Positions 1 to 7,792 of a DNA stretch of 64,000 nucleotides are shown piece after piece. The translations under genes and the position numbers were made by a program. Source of the stretch: an uncultured Lachnospiraceae bacterium. GTDB taxonomy: Bacteria; Bacillota; Clostridia; Lachnospirales; Lachnospiraceae. The notes below the pieces were generated by a model, which worked only from the letters and a program-made list of their open reading frames with translations, did no database searches and had not been told where the DNA came from. The stretch spans positions 1-64,000 of the forward strand of contig CAKRAK010000010.1 of NCBI GenBank assembly GCA_934294885.1, given 5' to 3'. The first letter of the stretch is position 1; every line of letters starts with the position of its first letter.

Positions 1-285
1 ACGGAACAGGAGGTAAACAGAATGTGTAATTTAGGTGAGGCCTTATATGAAGATGCAAAGCAGGAAGGAATTGAATTAGGAATTGAGCAAGGAATTGAGC
101 GAGGAATTGAGCGTGGAATTGAGCAAGGAATTGAGCGTGGAATTGAGCGAGGAATCGAACAGGGACTTGAATTAAAATCAAAAGAAATCATTACGAATAT
201 GTATAAAAAAGGAATGGGTATCTCCGATATAGCCGAATTGGTAGGTAAGGACGAGGAATATGTCCGTAAGGTATTGGAGCTGTAG
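1..285 (+). CDS. C-terminal tail of Rpn-family nuclease/transposase-like protein (partial at 5' end)
   Basis: The reading frame is open from the first base of the window, so the gene begins upstream; the ATG at 22 is probably an internal Met (MCNLGEALYEDAKQEG). A tail of this kind, a short MCNLGE-type helix followed by long GIEQ/GIER repeats and a final helical segment, is typical of Rpn (COG5464, PD-(D/E)XK recombination-promoting nuclease/putative transposase) proteins of Lachnospiraceae. The catalytic domain lies outside the window, so activity cannot be judged. The last 40 residues (SKEIITNMYKKGMGISDIAE) look like a small helical, HTH-like segment. The family name is from recognition of the tail only. 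Confidence 0.6.
   Translation, partial: TEQEVNRMCNLGEALYEDAKQEGIELGIEQGIERGIERGIEQGIERGIERGIEQGLELKSKEIITNMYKKGMGISDIAELVGKDEEYVRKVLEL
67..174 (+). repeat. Nine 12-bp tandem units coding GIE(R/Q/L)
   Basis: Nine consecutive 12-bp units of the form GGAATTGAGCxx encode the four-residue repeat GIEL/GIEQ/GIER. The units differ mainly in the last codon (CAA, CGA, CGT, TTA, CAG). The period keeps the frame, so unit gain or loss would lengthen or shorten the protein without a frameshift. It is a coding microrepeat, not CRISPR. Confidence 0.9.
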
Positions 286-300
286 ATGGATCTGCCGGGA

Positions 301-333
301 ACGGAACAGGAGATAAATGGGATGTGTAATTGA
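301..333 (+). pseudogene. Scar duplicating the first 33 bases of the window
   Basis: Bases 301-333 repeat bases 1-33 (acggaacaggag... to ...atgtgtaatt) with about six mismatches. The copy would read TEQEINGMCN and then stops at TGA. It lies just after the Rpn-like stop codon and looks like the remnant of a second, truncated Rpn-like tail or of a recombination between tandem copies. Confidence 0.55.
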
Positions 334-345
334 AAGGACAAGCAG

Positions 346-1020
346 ATGAAGTGTGAATACACGATAGATGGAATAGATGTTTATAAATATATTATGCCGG
401 TAATAAATTCTAATATGTACATTCTCATAGTGGAACAACAGGCTTTGATTATTGATCCCAATATAGCAGAGGCTGCCATGGAGTTGTTAATAAAAAATCA
501 TGTAGAGAAGGTTATCGTTATTTTGACTCATGAGCATTATGATCATATTTCAGGGGTGAATTATTTTCGACAGCATTTTCCATGTACTGTAATTGGGAAT
601 GAAGCCTGTAAAAATATGGTAACCGACCCAACAAAAAATATGGCAGCATTTTTTATGGCATTGTTAATTGATAAGTCTGAGGAGGAGCGGAAAACTGCCA
701 TGGAGTTGCTCCGTGAGGATTACAGCTGCAGCGTTGATGTATCATTCACAAAGGAGATGGAATACAAATTGGATCCTCTTCAGCTTGTGTTAAGGGAAAC
801 ACCGGGACATTCCACCGGAAGTATCTGTATTGAAGTGAATAAAAAATATATTTTTACCGGGGACAGTCTGGTAGATGGTGCAAAAATCATAACGAGACTC
901 CCGGGAGGCAGTAAGAAGGCATATAAGGAAATTACAAAACCCTATCTGGATTCTCTTAATAAGGATGTAGTTGTGTTTCCGGGACATGGTAATGAAGGAT
1001 TGATAGAGGATATTCGCTAG
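346..1020 (+). CDS. MBL-fold metallo-hydrolase
   Basis: A 224-residue metallo-beta-lactamase-fold protein, probably a cytoplasmic hydrolase of the glyoxalase II / thioesterase-like type. The metal-binding motif HEHYDH is at residues 62-67. Further ligands fit H155 (ETPGHSTGS), D173 (FTGDS) and H214 (FPGHG). Length is normal for a single-domain member. There is no signal peptide. The start ATG is preceded by an AAAGGA ribosome site. The substrate cannot be told from sequence, and the neighbours (an Rpn tail and a carboxyltransferase) give no hint. Confidence 0.85.
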   Translation: MKCEYTIDGIDVYKYIMPVINSNMYILIVEQQALIIDPNIAEAAMELLIKNHVEKVIVILTHEHYDHISGVNYFRQHFPCTVIGNEACKNMVTDPTKNMAAFFMALLIDKSEEERKTAMELLREDYSCSVDVSFTKEMEYKLDPLQLVLRETPGHSTGSICIEVNKKYIFTGDSLVDGAKIITRLPGGSKKAYKEITKPYLDSLNKDVVVFPGHGNEGLIEDIR

Positions 1021-1171
1021 ACAGATAAAGAGAAATGGGGTTATAATAAAAATACAGGTTTGCATCTTTTTTGCAAAAGTTGTATATTAGATAATGCACA
1101 AAAATGATAAAAATGTATATTAACGACTATATATTTCGGAACAAACAGAAAAAAGCATTAGGAGGTACGAT

Positions 1172-2716
1172 ATGACTTGGGAAGAATCCATTGATGTGTT
1201 GGAACAACGTCGTAACAAGGCGAAAGCCGGTGGTGGAACAGAGGCTGTTGAGAAGCAGCATCAGAAGGGAAAATTAACAGCAAGAGAGCGTCTTGAAATT
1301 TTGTTTGATGAGGGAACCTTTGTTGAAGTAGACGATTTAGTAGAATCCAGAATTGATGATTTTGGATTGGATCAGAAAAGAATTCCCGGTGATGGAGTTG
1401 TAACCGGTTATGGTAAAATTCACGGAAGAACAGTATTTGCGTCATCAGAGGATTTTACAGTGATTGGTGGCAGTCTTGGAGAATACCATTCCCGCAAGAT
1501 TATACATATACAGGATATGGCACTTCGTATGCGTTGTCCGATTGTAAATATTAATGATAGCGGCGGAGCCAGAATTGAAGAAGGAATTGATTCTTTAAGC
1601 GGATATTCCGGCATTTTTGAAAGGAATACAATTGCGTCCGGTGTAATACCTCAGATCGCGGTTATTTTAGGCCCATGCTCCGGCGGAGCATGTTATTCTC
1701 CTGCTATTTGTGATTTTATTTTTGTTGTAGATGAAATCAGCAAAATGTTTATTACAGGTCCTCAGGTTGTGAAAACTGTAATTGGGGAAGAGTTATCTGC
1801 AGATGAGCTTGGTGGTGCTATGGCACATGCATCTAAGTCAGGTGTGGCACATTTCTTATATAAGAGTGAAGAAAATTGCCTTGGTGGTGTTCGGGAGTTA
1901 TTGTCATATCTTCCGGATAATAATCTGTCGCCGTTACCTGTGAAGGACAGCAAATCCATAGATACCTGTCGGACTTTAACCAGCATTGTTCCGGATAATA
2001 AGAAAAAATCATACGATGTCCATGACGTAATTAATACAATGATCGATAAGGACAGCTTCTTTGAAGTTCAGAAAAACTGGGCAAAGAATGCAATTGTGGG
2101 TTTTGCCCGTATGGAAGGAAATACAGTTGGTTTTGTTTGTAATCAGGCAAAGCATAAGGGTGGCTCTTTAGATATTGATGCTTCCGACAAGATGGCAAGA
2201 TTTATTCGCTTTTGCGATTGTTTTAATATTCCCATTGTTTCCCTGATAGACGTACCGGCATTTTTACCGGGTTCAGAGCAGGAGCACAACGGAATCATCC
2301 GTCATGGAGCTAAGATTTTATATGCATATTCAGAGGCAACAGTTCCTAAGATCTCGTTGATTATGCGTAAGGCATACGGTGGTGCTTATATTGCCATGAA
2401 CTCTAAGCATATGGGGGCAGACATTGTATATGCATGGCCGATAGCAGAAATTGCCGTTATGGGTGGAGAAGGTGCCATAAATATTATTGGAAGAAAGCAG
2501 ATTGCAGCGGCTGAGGATCCGGAAGCAAAGCGTGCCCAGTTAATCGGTGAGTATGAGGACAAATTTTTGAATCCGTATATTGCAGCCAAGAGAGGCTTCG
2601 TAGACGAGGTAATTCGCCCAGATGAGACAAAGGTTAAGATTATGGCTGCTCTTGATATGTTAAAGACGAAGGAAGTAGAGAGACCGTATAAAAAGCACGG
2701 AAATATTCCATTATAA
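1172..2716 (+). CDS. Acyl-CoA carboxyltransferase, propionyl-/methylmalonyl-CoA type
   Basis: A 514-residue biotin-dependent carboxyltransferase with both crotonase-like halves in one chain. The N-terminal half has the acyl-CoA pocket signature GGARIEEGIDSLSGYSGIF and CSGGACYSPA; the C-terminal half has GGAYIAMNSKHMGAD. This is the length and architecture of PccB / MmdA, which transfer a carboxyl group between carboxybiotin and an acyl-CoA. Start chosen at an ATG with a strong AGGAGG site. No biotin carrier, biotin carboxylase or membrane decarboxylase subunit is adjacent, so one cannot tell whether it acts as a carboxylase or in a sodium-pumping decarboxylase. Confidence 0.88.
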   Translation: MTWEESIDVLEQRRNKAKAGGGTEAVEKQHQKGKLTARERLEILFDEGTFVEVDDLVESRIDDFGLDQKRIPGDGVVTGYGKIHGRTVFASSEDFTVIGGSLGEYHSRKIIHIQDMALRMRCPIVNINDSGGARIEEGIDSLSGYSGIFERNTIASGVIPQIAVILGPCSGGACYSPAICDFIFVVDEISKMFITGPQVVKTVIGEELSADELGGAMAHASKSGVAHFLYKSEENCLGGVRELLSYLPDNNLSPLPVKDSKSIDTCRTLTSIVPDNKKKSYDVHDVINTMIDKDSFFEVQKNWAKNAIVGFARMEGNTVGFVCNQAKHKGGSLDIDASDKMARFIRFCDCFNIPIVSLIDVPAFLPGSEQEHNGIIRHGAKILYAYSEATVPKISLIMRKAYGGAYIAMNSKHMGADIVYAWPIAEIAVMGGEGAINIIGRKQIAAAEDPEAKRAQLIGEYEDKFLNPYIAAKRGFVDEVIRPDETKVKIMAALDMLKTKEVERPYKKHGNIPL

Positions 2717-2774
2717 TTGCAAAGTGCATAGATAAGCGGAGTCATGAGTATAACAGATGTTGAAGGAGAGGATT

Positions 2775-3791
2775 ATGAACAAGAAACAAACGACATGGTT
2801 TGTAGTAGCGGCAGTGATATTTGTAGTTACAGGCGTCATTAGTGTGTTGGTGAATACCATTTCTAACAGCGTTACAAAAAAGATGGAGAGTAAGAATGTA
2901 AGCAGTCTGATGCAGAGTCTGACCGGAGAAGATTATGATACACAATTATCGGATATACCTGGGGAGGACTATATTGCCGTTGTGCCTGTTAAGGGTACCA
3001 TTCAGGCATCCTCTGATAGCTCCGGTGTCAATAATTCCGGCTCATATGACCATGATTTTTTAATGTCTTATGTAGATAAATTGATGGATGATAATAAGAA
3101 CAAGGGCATTATTTTGCGAATGGATACTCCGGGAGGAACCGTCTATGAAGCGGATGAGTTATACCTGAAGCTGGAAGAATACAAGGAAAAAACAAACCGT
3201 CCGATCTGGGCATATATGGAGAGCTACTGTTGTTCCGGAGGTGTTTACATTGCGTCTTCCGCAGATGAACAATATGCAAACCGCAACACCACAACCGGTT
3301 CTATTGGTGTCATTATTACCAATTATGATATGTCTGAGTTATACAAAAAACTTGGTATTGAAGAAGTAGATATTGTTTCTGCAAAAAACAAGGCAATGGG
3401 AAGCTCAGGAAAGAAAATGACCGCAGAGCAGATGGAGATATATCAAAGTATAGTTGATGAGGCATATGAGCAATTTGTAGGTGTTGTGGCAAAGGGTAGA
3501 AATATGTCCAAAAAAGAAGTAAAGGAGCTGGCGGATGGACGAATCTATACAGCGAAGCAGGCTGTGGAGAATGGATTGATTGATGGAATAAAGGGTTCCG
3601 AGGAATTTGACGAGTACGTAAAAGAAGAAAGCGGTGTGGATACCATTTATGAACCGGAGCAGTCCACACAGAATTATTTTTCTTATCTGTTTGGACAGCT
3701 TCAGAATACAAGGGAGAAATCCGAAGCTGAGGTACTGGTAGATTTGATGAATCAATTAGGAAGCGGGGTGCCAATGTACTATGGAAAATAA
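2775..3791 (+). CDS. sppA: Signal peptide peptidase SppA
   Basis: A 338-residue S49 serine protease of the short Gram-positive SppA type, which degrades leftover signal peptides in the membrane. It has an N-terminal membrane helix (about residues 8-28), the MDTPGG segment, the nucleophile in CCSGGVYIAS (S154) and a likely catalytic Lys in AKNKAMGSS (K206), 52 residues later as in the Bacillus enzyme. An upstream in-frame ATG at 2757 is less likely because the ribosome site AAGGAGAGG lies between the two and serves the ATG at 2775. The 3' end overlaps the RDD gene by 11 nt, indicating translational coupling. Confidence 0.9.
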   Translation: MNKKQTTWFVVAAVIFVVTGVISVLVNTISNSVTKKMESKNVSSLMQSLTGEDYDTQLSDIPGEDYIAVVPVKGTIQASSDSSGVNNSGSYDHDFLMSYVDKLMDDNKNKGIILRMDTPGGTVYEADELYLKLEEYKEKTNRPIWAYMESYCCSGGVYIASSADEQYANRNTTTGSIGVIITNYDMSELYKKLGIEEVDIVSAKNKAMGSSGKKMTAEQMEIYQSIVDEAYEQFVGVVAKGRNMSKKEVKELADGRIYTAKQAVENGLIDGIKGSEEFDEYVKEESGVDTIYEPEQSTQNYFSYLFGQLQNTREKSEAEVLVDLMNQLGSGVPMYYGK

Positions 3792-4368
3792 CTGCATTGG
3801 TCAAAGAGTTTATGCCGGTTTTTTTACCCGGTTTATGGCATATTTGATTGATACTGTAATTGCGGGAATTGCAGTAGGAATTATAACGATTCCGTTGCGT
3901 ATTCTGTCCGGCTTTGCGGATTTTTTAAATGCCGGCTTTTTGTTCCGTTTTACAATTATAGATGTGATTTCTTACGTAGGTGTTGCTGCGTATTTTGTTC
4001 TTTTGACATATTTTGCCCATACAACTGTGGGGAAGATGTTGTTTCGTCTGGAGGTTATAACTGAGGACGGAACGTGGAACATTATCAATGTGATTTACAG
4101 AGAAACCGTTGGCAGATTTCTTTCCGCTATTTGTTTGATTGGCTACTTTGCTGTAATTGTCACAAAAAGAAAGCAGGGCTTTCATGACATGCTTTGTGAT
4201 ACCTTTGTTGTGTATAAGGGTATGGTAGCGGAACATGAGAATGTGCCGGTGTCAAAGTCCCTGGAAAATATACCGCCATTGCAAGATGAAAGAAAAGAGC
4301 CGGAAAGCAGACAGGAACCGGTAGCTCCCGTAAATGAGGGGATAGAAGAGGTTCCTACTTATCATTGA
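3781..4368 (+). CDS. RDD-family membrane protein
   Basis: A 195-residue protein with an RDD domain: a basic-aromatic start (RVYAGFFTRFMAYLIDTV), then hydrophobic helices around residues 18-40, 60-85 and 112-130, and the family ending KQGFHDMLCDTFVV. The last 50 residues are a polar, Pro/Glu-rich cytoplasmic tail that is probably disordered. RDD proteins are small membrane proteins of poorly known role, some linked to ion transport. It overlaps the end of sppA by 11 nt, so the two are co-translated; pairing with SppA suggests a role in membrane housekeeping, but this is inference. Confidence 0.85.
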   Translation: MENNCIGQRVYAGFFTRFMAYLIDTVIAGIAVGIITIPLRILSGFADFLNAGFLFRFTIIDVISYVGVAAYFVLLTYFAHTTVGKMLFRLEVITEDGTWNIINVIYRETVGRFLSAICLIGYFAVIVTKRKQGFHDMLCDTFVVYKGMVAEHENVPVSKSLENIPPLQDERKEPESRQEPVAPVNEGIEEVPTYH

Positions 4369-4427
4369 GAATTTCGAAAATGCATATCGGAATGTTTACA
4401 TTTTCAATTGATTCGCATAAAAATAGA

Positions 4428-4469
4428 AATGCCGTCAATCCTAATTAAAAAAGGATTGGGGGCATTTTT
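4428..4469 (+). terminator. Rho-independent terminator after the RDD gene
   Basis: AATGCC and CAATCC (4428-4441) pair with GGATTG and GGCATT (4453-4466), and the stem runs into TTTTT. It lies 59 nt after the RDD stop and just before the likely TTG start of the next gene. Confidence 0.75.
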
Positions 4470-4470
4470 C

Positions 4471-5247
4471 TTGTCAAAAAAGGTGAAAATCAGTTTTTTA
4501 ATTATGATATGGGGAATTGTTGGTTTGCAGTCCTATCTGAATTGGCTCCAACAGAATCAGAATAGGGTTGTAGAGGCATTTTCCCCGCAAAAAGAAAGGA
4601 ATGTATCTGTAGAAGGAAAAGAAAGGAATGTATGTGTAAAAGGTTATGCATATTTGGGAACCCTGCCTGTTTCCCTTTCTCAAAAGGAATCGCTTTTGAA
4701 AAAAATAGCGAAGGAATTAAAGGTGGAAACCGATAATCGGATTGTGAAAAGCCAAAAGGATCATTACGAGGAATGGAGCCTGCAAACGGCAGAGCCGGAT
4801 ACGGTGTTACAGGTGATTTCTTTATATGATTTTGCCAATGGAAGTACACAAGCACAAGAGAATTATTTATTTATTGAATTATCACCGGAAAAAGGCTGGG
4901 AGCAGGGAAAGGAGTATTATTCCCAAATAAAGGAATTGTTTGATGAAATGGGTGTAAACGGAAATGTAAATATAGAAAAAGAACTGGAAAAACCGGGAGA
5001 TTTACAGACAAACAGGAGAAAAAGAGAGGCGCTTGTAAAAGAAATTTTTGGACAGGAAAATGCCGTTATGGCAGATGAAATGGATGCTGCCGGATTTTTT
5101 ACCGCATATGGTTACAAAGACGGAGAAGCATATATTACAAATCTAAACGGCAAAAATGTAAATGTACAGATCGTTATGGATTATTCTAAGGAGGATAAAA
5201 AAACCTATATAAAGGTTGGTTGTCCTATTGTAAATACAATTTATTAA
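4471..5247 (+). CDS. YwmB-family (TATA-box-binding-like fold) protein
   Basis: A protein of about 258 residues with one N-terminal membrane helix (SFLIMIWGIVGLQSYL) and an extracytoplasmic domain. The C-terminus (VNVQIVMDYSKEDKKTYIKV, then GCPIVNTIY) matches the end of YwmB/DUF1779 proteins, which have a TATA-binding-protein-like fold and often lie in sporulation or cell-wall neighbourhoods. The function is not known. The frame is open back to a TTG at 4408, but that would put the terminator hairpin inside the gene. TTG at 4471, or ATG at 4504, is preferred; the exact start is uncertain. Confidence 0.65.
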   Translation: MSKKVKISFLIMIWGIVGLQSYLNWLQQNQNRVVEAFSPQKERNVSVEGKERNVCVKGYAYLGTLPVSLSQKESLLKKIAKELKVETDNRIVKSQKDHYEEWSLQTAEPDTVLQVISLYDFANGSTQAQENYLFIELSPEKGWEQGKEYYSQIKELFDEMGVNGNVNIEKELEKPGDLQTNRRKREALVKEIFGQENAVMADEMDAAGFFTAYGYKDGEAYITNLNGKNVNVQIVMDYSKEDKKTYIKVGCPIVNTIY

Positions 5248-5345
5248 AAAATTTTTGTTTGATTGCCAAGGGTTGTCAAATACCTATGATACCCTATTAA
5301 CAGATCATGATTGTTACAGAATATTAGATGAAAGAAGGAATTATT

Positions 5346-5453
5346 ATGAGAAAGTTAGTAGATGGCATGAAGGAATTTTTAGTTTATGGAATCAGTTTTG
5401 TATCTTTTTTTATATTCTTAGGTGAGATTTTTAACTGGTTATTATATGTATAG
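5346..5453 (+). CDS. Small single-helix membrane protein, 35 aa
   Basis: A short ORF with a good ribosome site (AGAAGGA, 6 nt before ATG). It starts MRKLVDGMKEFLVYG and continues as one hydrophobic helix (about residues 13-34) ending LLYV. The charged N-terminus and short length fit a small inner-membrane protein. I do not recognise the family. It stands alone between ywmB and a remnant mobile element; spacing and ribosome site are the only support for translation. Confidence 0.5.
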   Translation: MRKLVDGMKEFLVYGISFVSFFIFLGEIFNWLLYV

Positions 5454-5512
5454 AGGTAAAGGCTTCCGTCCTTTGTATAGATAACGGTTCCTGTTGGGAT
5501 ATACGGAGTTAA

Positions 5513-5593
5513 CAGGTAATTGCGAACTGTTTTTTTCGTATATTAATTTGTGCAGAATTTAATATGACATATATATTCAATTTTGCACAATTA
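5513..5593. mobile_element. Remnant of the 215-bp palindromic element (core deleted)
   Basis: The left end CAGGTAATTGCGAA and the inner arms ATTAATTTGTGCAGAATTTAAT and ...ATTCAATTTTGCACAATT match the ends and arms of the five full copies elsewhere in the window. The central GCAGGC...GCCTGC hairpin core and the right outer end are missing. Only a short palindromic shell of about 80 bp is left. Confidence 0.7.
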
Positions 5594-5623
5594 AAAAGGA
5601 ACCGGAGGTTTTATCCGGTTCCT
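5592..5623 (-). terminator. Terminator of the phosphoribosyltransferase gene
   Basis: GGAACCGGA (5598-5606) pairs with TCCGGTTCC (5614-5622). Read on the minus strand the stem is followed by TTTTT, 11 nt after the stop codon of the gene at 5634. Confidence 0.85.
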
Positions 5624-5633
5624 GAATCATTTG

Positions 5634-6281
5634 TTACAGTTTTGAATATCCGTAACTGTTAACGATTGCTTCGATACGTTTTCCGCTTCGACACATTGGA
5701 CACTGATTATGAGGATAGGTTGCATAATTCGGTAAGTCTTCTACTTTGAAAAGAGTATGTACTTTTTGTCCGGAAATCTCGTCGCTGGCAGAGAAGATGG
5801 CAGATACACCGGCAACCAAGCCACCATAATATTCGATACATTCCAGACTTCTTTCAATGGTACGTCCGGTTGTAGCGGATGCGAGTAACAATAATACATG
5901 CTTTCCCTTAATCATTGGCTGCAGGTTATCTCGGAATATCATCTGTCCTGCAGAGTTAAATTCAGGGGTAACAACATACATTGCCTGATGCTGATTCATA
6001 GAATGGATACCGCTTTCGGTAAGCTCTTCCGCAAGGTATGCACCGATTACTTCTGTTCCGTCCATACAGATAATGGTATCAACCACAGTAGAAGCTACAT
6101 ATTCTCCTGCGATAGAAACGGCAGCTGCACGAGCCATAGACTGTCTTGTTTTCAATATGGACATATCAATATAATGTGTGATATGTGAATGGTTTGTAGC
6201 GAAGTGACCGGAAATGGCACGAATTCTTACACTGTTATTGTAGTGAGATGTAATTGTTTCTGGTTGATGTTCAAATGTCAT
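5634..6281 (-). CDS. PyrE-like phosphoribosyltransferase
   Basis: A 215-residue type I phosphoribosyltransferase related to orotate phosphoribosyltransferase. The hydrophobic strand plus PRPP-type loop is VLLLLASATTGRTIERSLEC; an acidic CMDGTEVIGAYLAEEL segment lies before it. The C-terminus has a CPMCRSGKRIEAI motif, which may bind metal. The PRPP loop differs from the canonical DD(V/T)xTTGxS form (ASATTGRT), so the substrate may not be orotate. Start: ATG with GGAGGGT on the minus strand. It is monocistronic, with a terminator right after the stop. Confidence 0.75.
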   Translation of the reverse strand: MTFEHQPETITSHYNNSVRIRAISGHFATNHSHITHYIDMSILKTRQSMARAAAVSIAGEYVASTVVDTIICMDGTEVIGAYLAEELTESGIHSMNQHQAMYVVTPEFNSAGQMIFRDNLQPMIKGKHVLLLLASATTGRTIERSLECIEYYGGLVAGVSAIFSASDEISGQKVHTLFKVEDLPNYATYPHNQCPMCRSGKRIEAIVNSYGYSKL

Positions 6282-6648
6282 AATACCCTCCTTGTTGTTT
6301 CATACAATTATAGCTACCTCTATTTTATCTGTTTTTTTATGGTATTTCAAGTACTACCATTCTATACGGCTATTTTAATTTTTTGATGAGATAATCATGG
6401 AATCTGCAGCAGAAGAAAACGTAAAAATATAGATAAGATATATGTTGAATCGGGCAGATATTCTCAGATTCGACAATGCAATAAAGGTTCATTTGTCGAA
6501 GCCTTTTGGGTTTCCCATACTATCCCGGATTTTGTCGTAACTTGCGTTTGATAAAAATATCAAAATTGTGCAATGATATTACAAAATTGTTACAACAAAT
6601 AAAAGATTATGTAACAAGGAAAGGAATAGGGGTTACCTTAATTAATTT
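6282..6648. promoter_or_regulatory. Intergenic region with two inverted repeats
   Basis: This 367-nt gap separates divergent genes and holds no credible ORF. TTCGACAA (6469-6476) is inverted as TTGTCGAA (6493-6500). TTGTTAC (6587-6593) is inverted as GTAACAA (6611-6617), about 30 nt before the hydrolase start and overlapping the likely promoter zone. Either could be an operator. No convincing minus 35/minus 10 pair was assigned. Confidence 0.35.
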
Positions 6649-7155
6649 ATGAAATCAACAAAAATTATAATTGTATGGATAGGCGTGCTGCTTTTTGGTA
6701 TGGGGGTAATATTAAATTGTAAGACGGCATCTGCCTCATCAGGTCCAAAGGATAAATACACCGACAGCGATTTGAGATATCTGTCTTGTATTATTTATTG
6801 TGAAGCAAGAGGAGAAGGTTATGCCGGTCAGAAGGCAGTTGGAATTGTGGTTATGAATCGTGTTGGAAGTGAATTGTTTCCGGATGATATAGAAAGTGTC
6901 ATTTATCAAAGTGGACAGTTTTCTCCCGTTGGAAACGGTAGTTTATCATCTGCTCTATGGTTGTACGATTCACAAAAGGAAAGGGGTCATTATGATGAGA
7001 CCATGTTATCCTGTATTCAGGCGGCTCAGTCTGTTTTAGAGGGTTCGCGAATGATTAATGTAGAGGATAACGTATACTATTTGGGACAATATCTGTTTTT
7101 TTCTCGATATGTTAAGAATGCAAGCTTTCAGTTAGGGAACCATATGTTTCGGTAA
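6649..7155 (+). CDS. SleB/CwlJ-type cell wall hydrolase
   Basis: A 168-residue exported hydrolase. A signal peptide covers about residues 1-29 (IIIVWIGVLLFGMGVILNC... TASA). The Hydrolase_2 domain begins at DLRYLSCIIYCEARGEGYAG, where the Glu of YCEARGE is the usual catalytic residue of the SleB/CwlJ family, and continues through AVGIVVMNRVGS and QFSPVGNGS. Members cut spore cortex or vegetative peptidoglycan. No separate peptidoglycan-binding domain is present. The spore genes sipL and cwlD nearby make a spore role plausible, but not proven. Confidence 0.85.
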   Translation: MKSTKIIIVWIGVLLFGMGVILNCKTASASSGPKDKYTDSDLRYLSCIIYCEARGEGYAGQKAVGIVVMNRVGSELFPDDIESVIYQSGQFSPVGNGSLSSALWLYDSQKERGHYDETMLSCIQAAQSVLEGSRMINVEDNVYYLGQYLFFSRYVKNASFQLGNHMFR

Positions 7156-7209
7156 TTTTGACATGATATTTCAATTTCCTCATATAATGATTAATAGCAG
7201 AGTTATAGG

Positions 7210-7638
7210 GTGAAAGTGTTGAATCAGAAAACAAAATGGATTCTTCGAATCAGTATGATTGTATTGTTATTGGCAGGTCTTACCGGCTGTAAGGATTATA
7301 CAGACGGTAAGACTGTACATCAAAAACTGGATTTTACAATATGTGAGAATCGATGTTTGCCGGATGAACTGTTAGATATGATTCAGAAAAAGAAAAAGGA
7401 ACCATTTAAGATGACCTATCGTACAAAAGACTACATGTATATTATTGTGGGGTATGGTGGTTGTGACAGAACCGACGTAAGTGTAACCGTTACAGATTTG
7501 TATTTATCAAAGGATGCCATTGTTGTGGAAACAGACTTGAAGGCGAATGGAGAGGAACAGATGGCAGGTGACATACTTTCCTATCCGTACGTTGTAATCA
7601 AATGTGAATTATATGACCGACAGGTCATGTTCCAATAG
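7210..7638 (+). CDS. Putative lipoprotein with PrcB-like domain
   Basis: About 142 residues. The N-terminus is a lipoprotein signal (ISMIVLLLAGLTGC) with a lipobox Cys, so it should be anchored on the outer face of the membrane. The domain MYIIVGYGGCDRTDVSVTVT ... SYPYVVIK resembles the PrcB C-terminal domain (protease complex subunit), which is found in many small clostridial lipoproteins. The role is unknown. The GTG start at 7210 has a weak ribosome site; TTG at 7219, preceded by AGGGTGA, is an alternative. It sits between a wall hydrolase and a spore-coat morphogenetic protein. Confidence 0.6.
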   Translation: MKVLNQKTKWILRISMIVLLLAGLTGCKDYTDGKTVHQKLDFTICENRCLPDELLDMIQKKKKEPFKMTYRTKDYMYIIVGYGGCDRTDVSVTVTDLYLSKDAIVVETDLKANGEEQMAGDILSYPYVVIKCELYDRQVMFQ

Positions 7639-7792
7639 AATGGCAGGAACATGGAAAAGGGGGTATTTTTTTATTTGCTTTGCATATAATGATGTAGATA
7701 TTAAAGTGATTCCGCAATAGAGATAATTAAGGGAGAATTCGGATTTTCACTTATTATTATCAGAATAAAGATATAAACTATAAGGAGGCATC

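Noticed and set aside
67..174. Short regular repeats considered as CRISPR
   Set aside because: The 12-bp units are contiguous without spacers and code for GIEx repeats.
3316..3804. 162-codon minus-strand ORF opposite sppA
   Set aside because: Overlaps the catalytic half of a clear SppA gene; no protein-like features.
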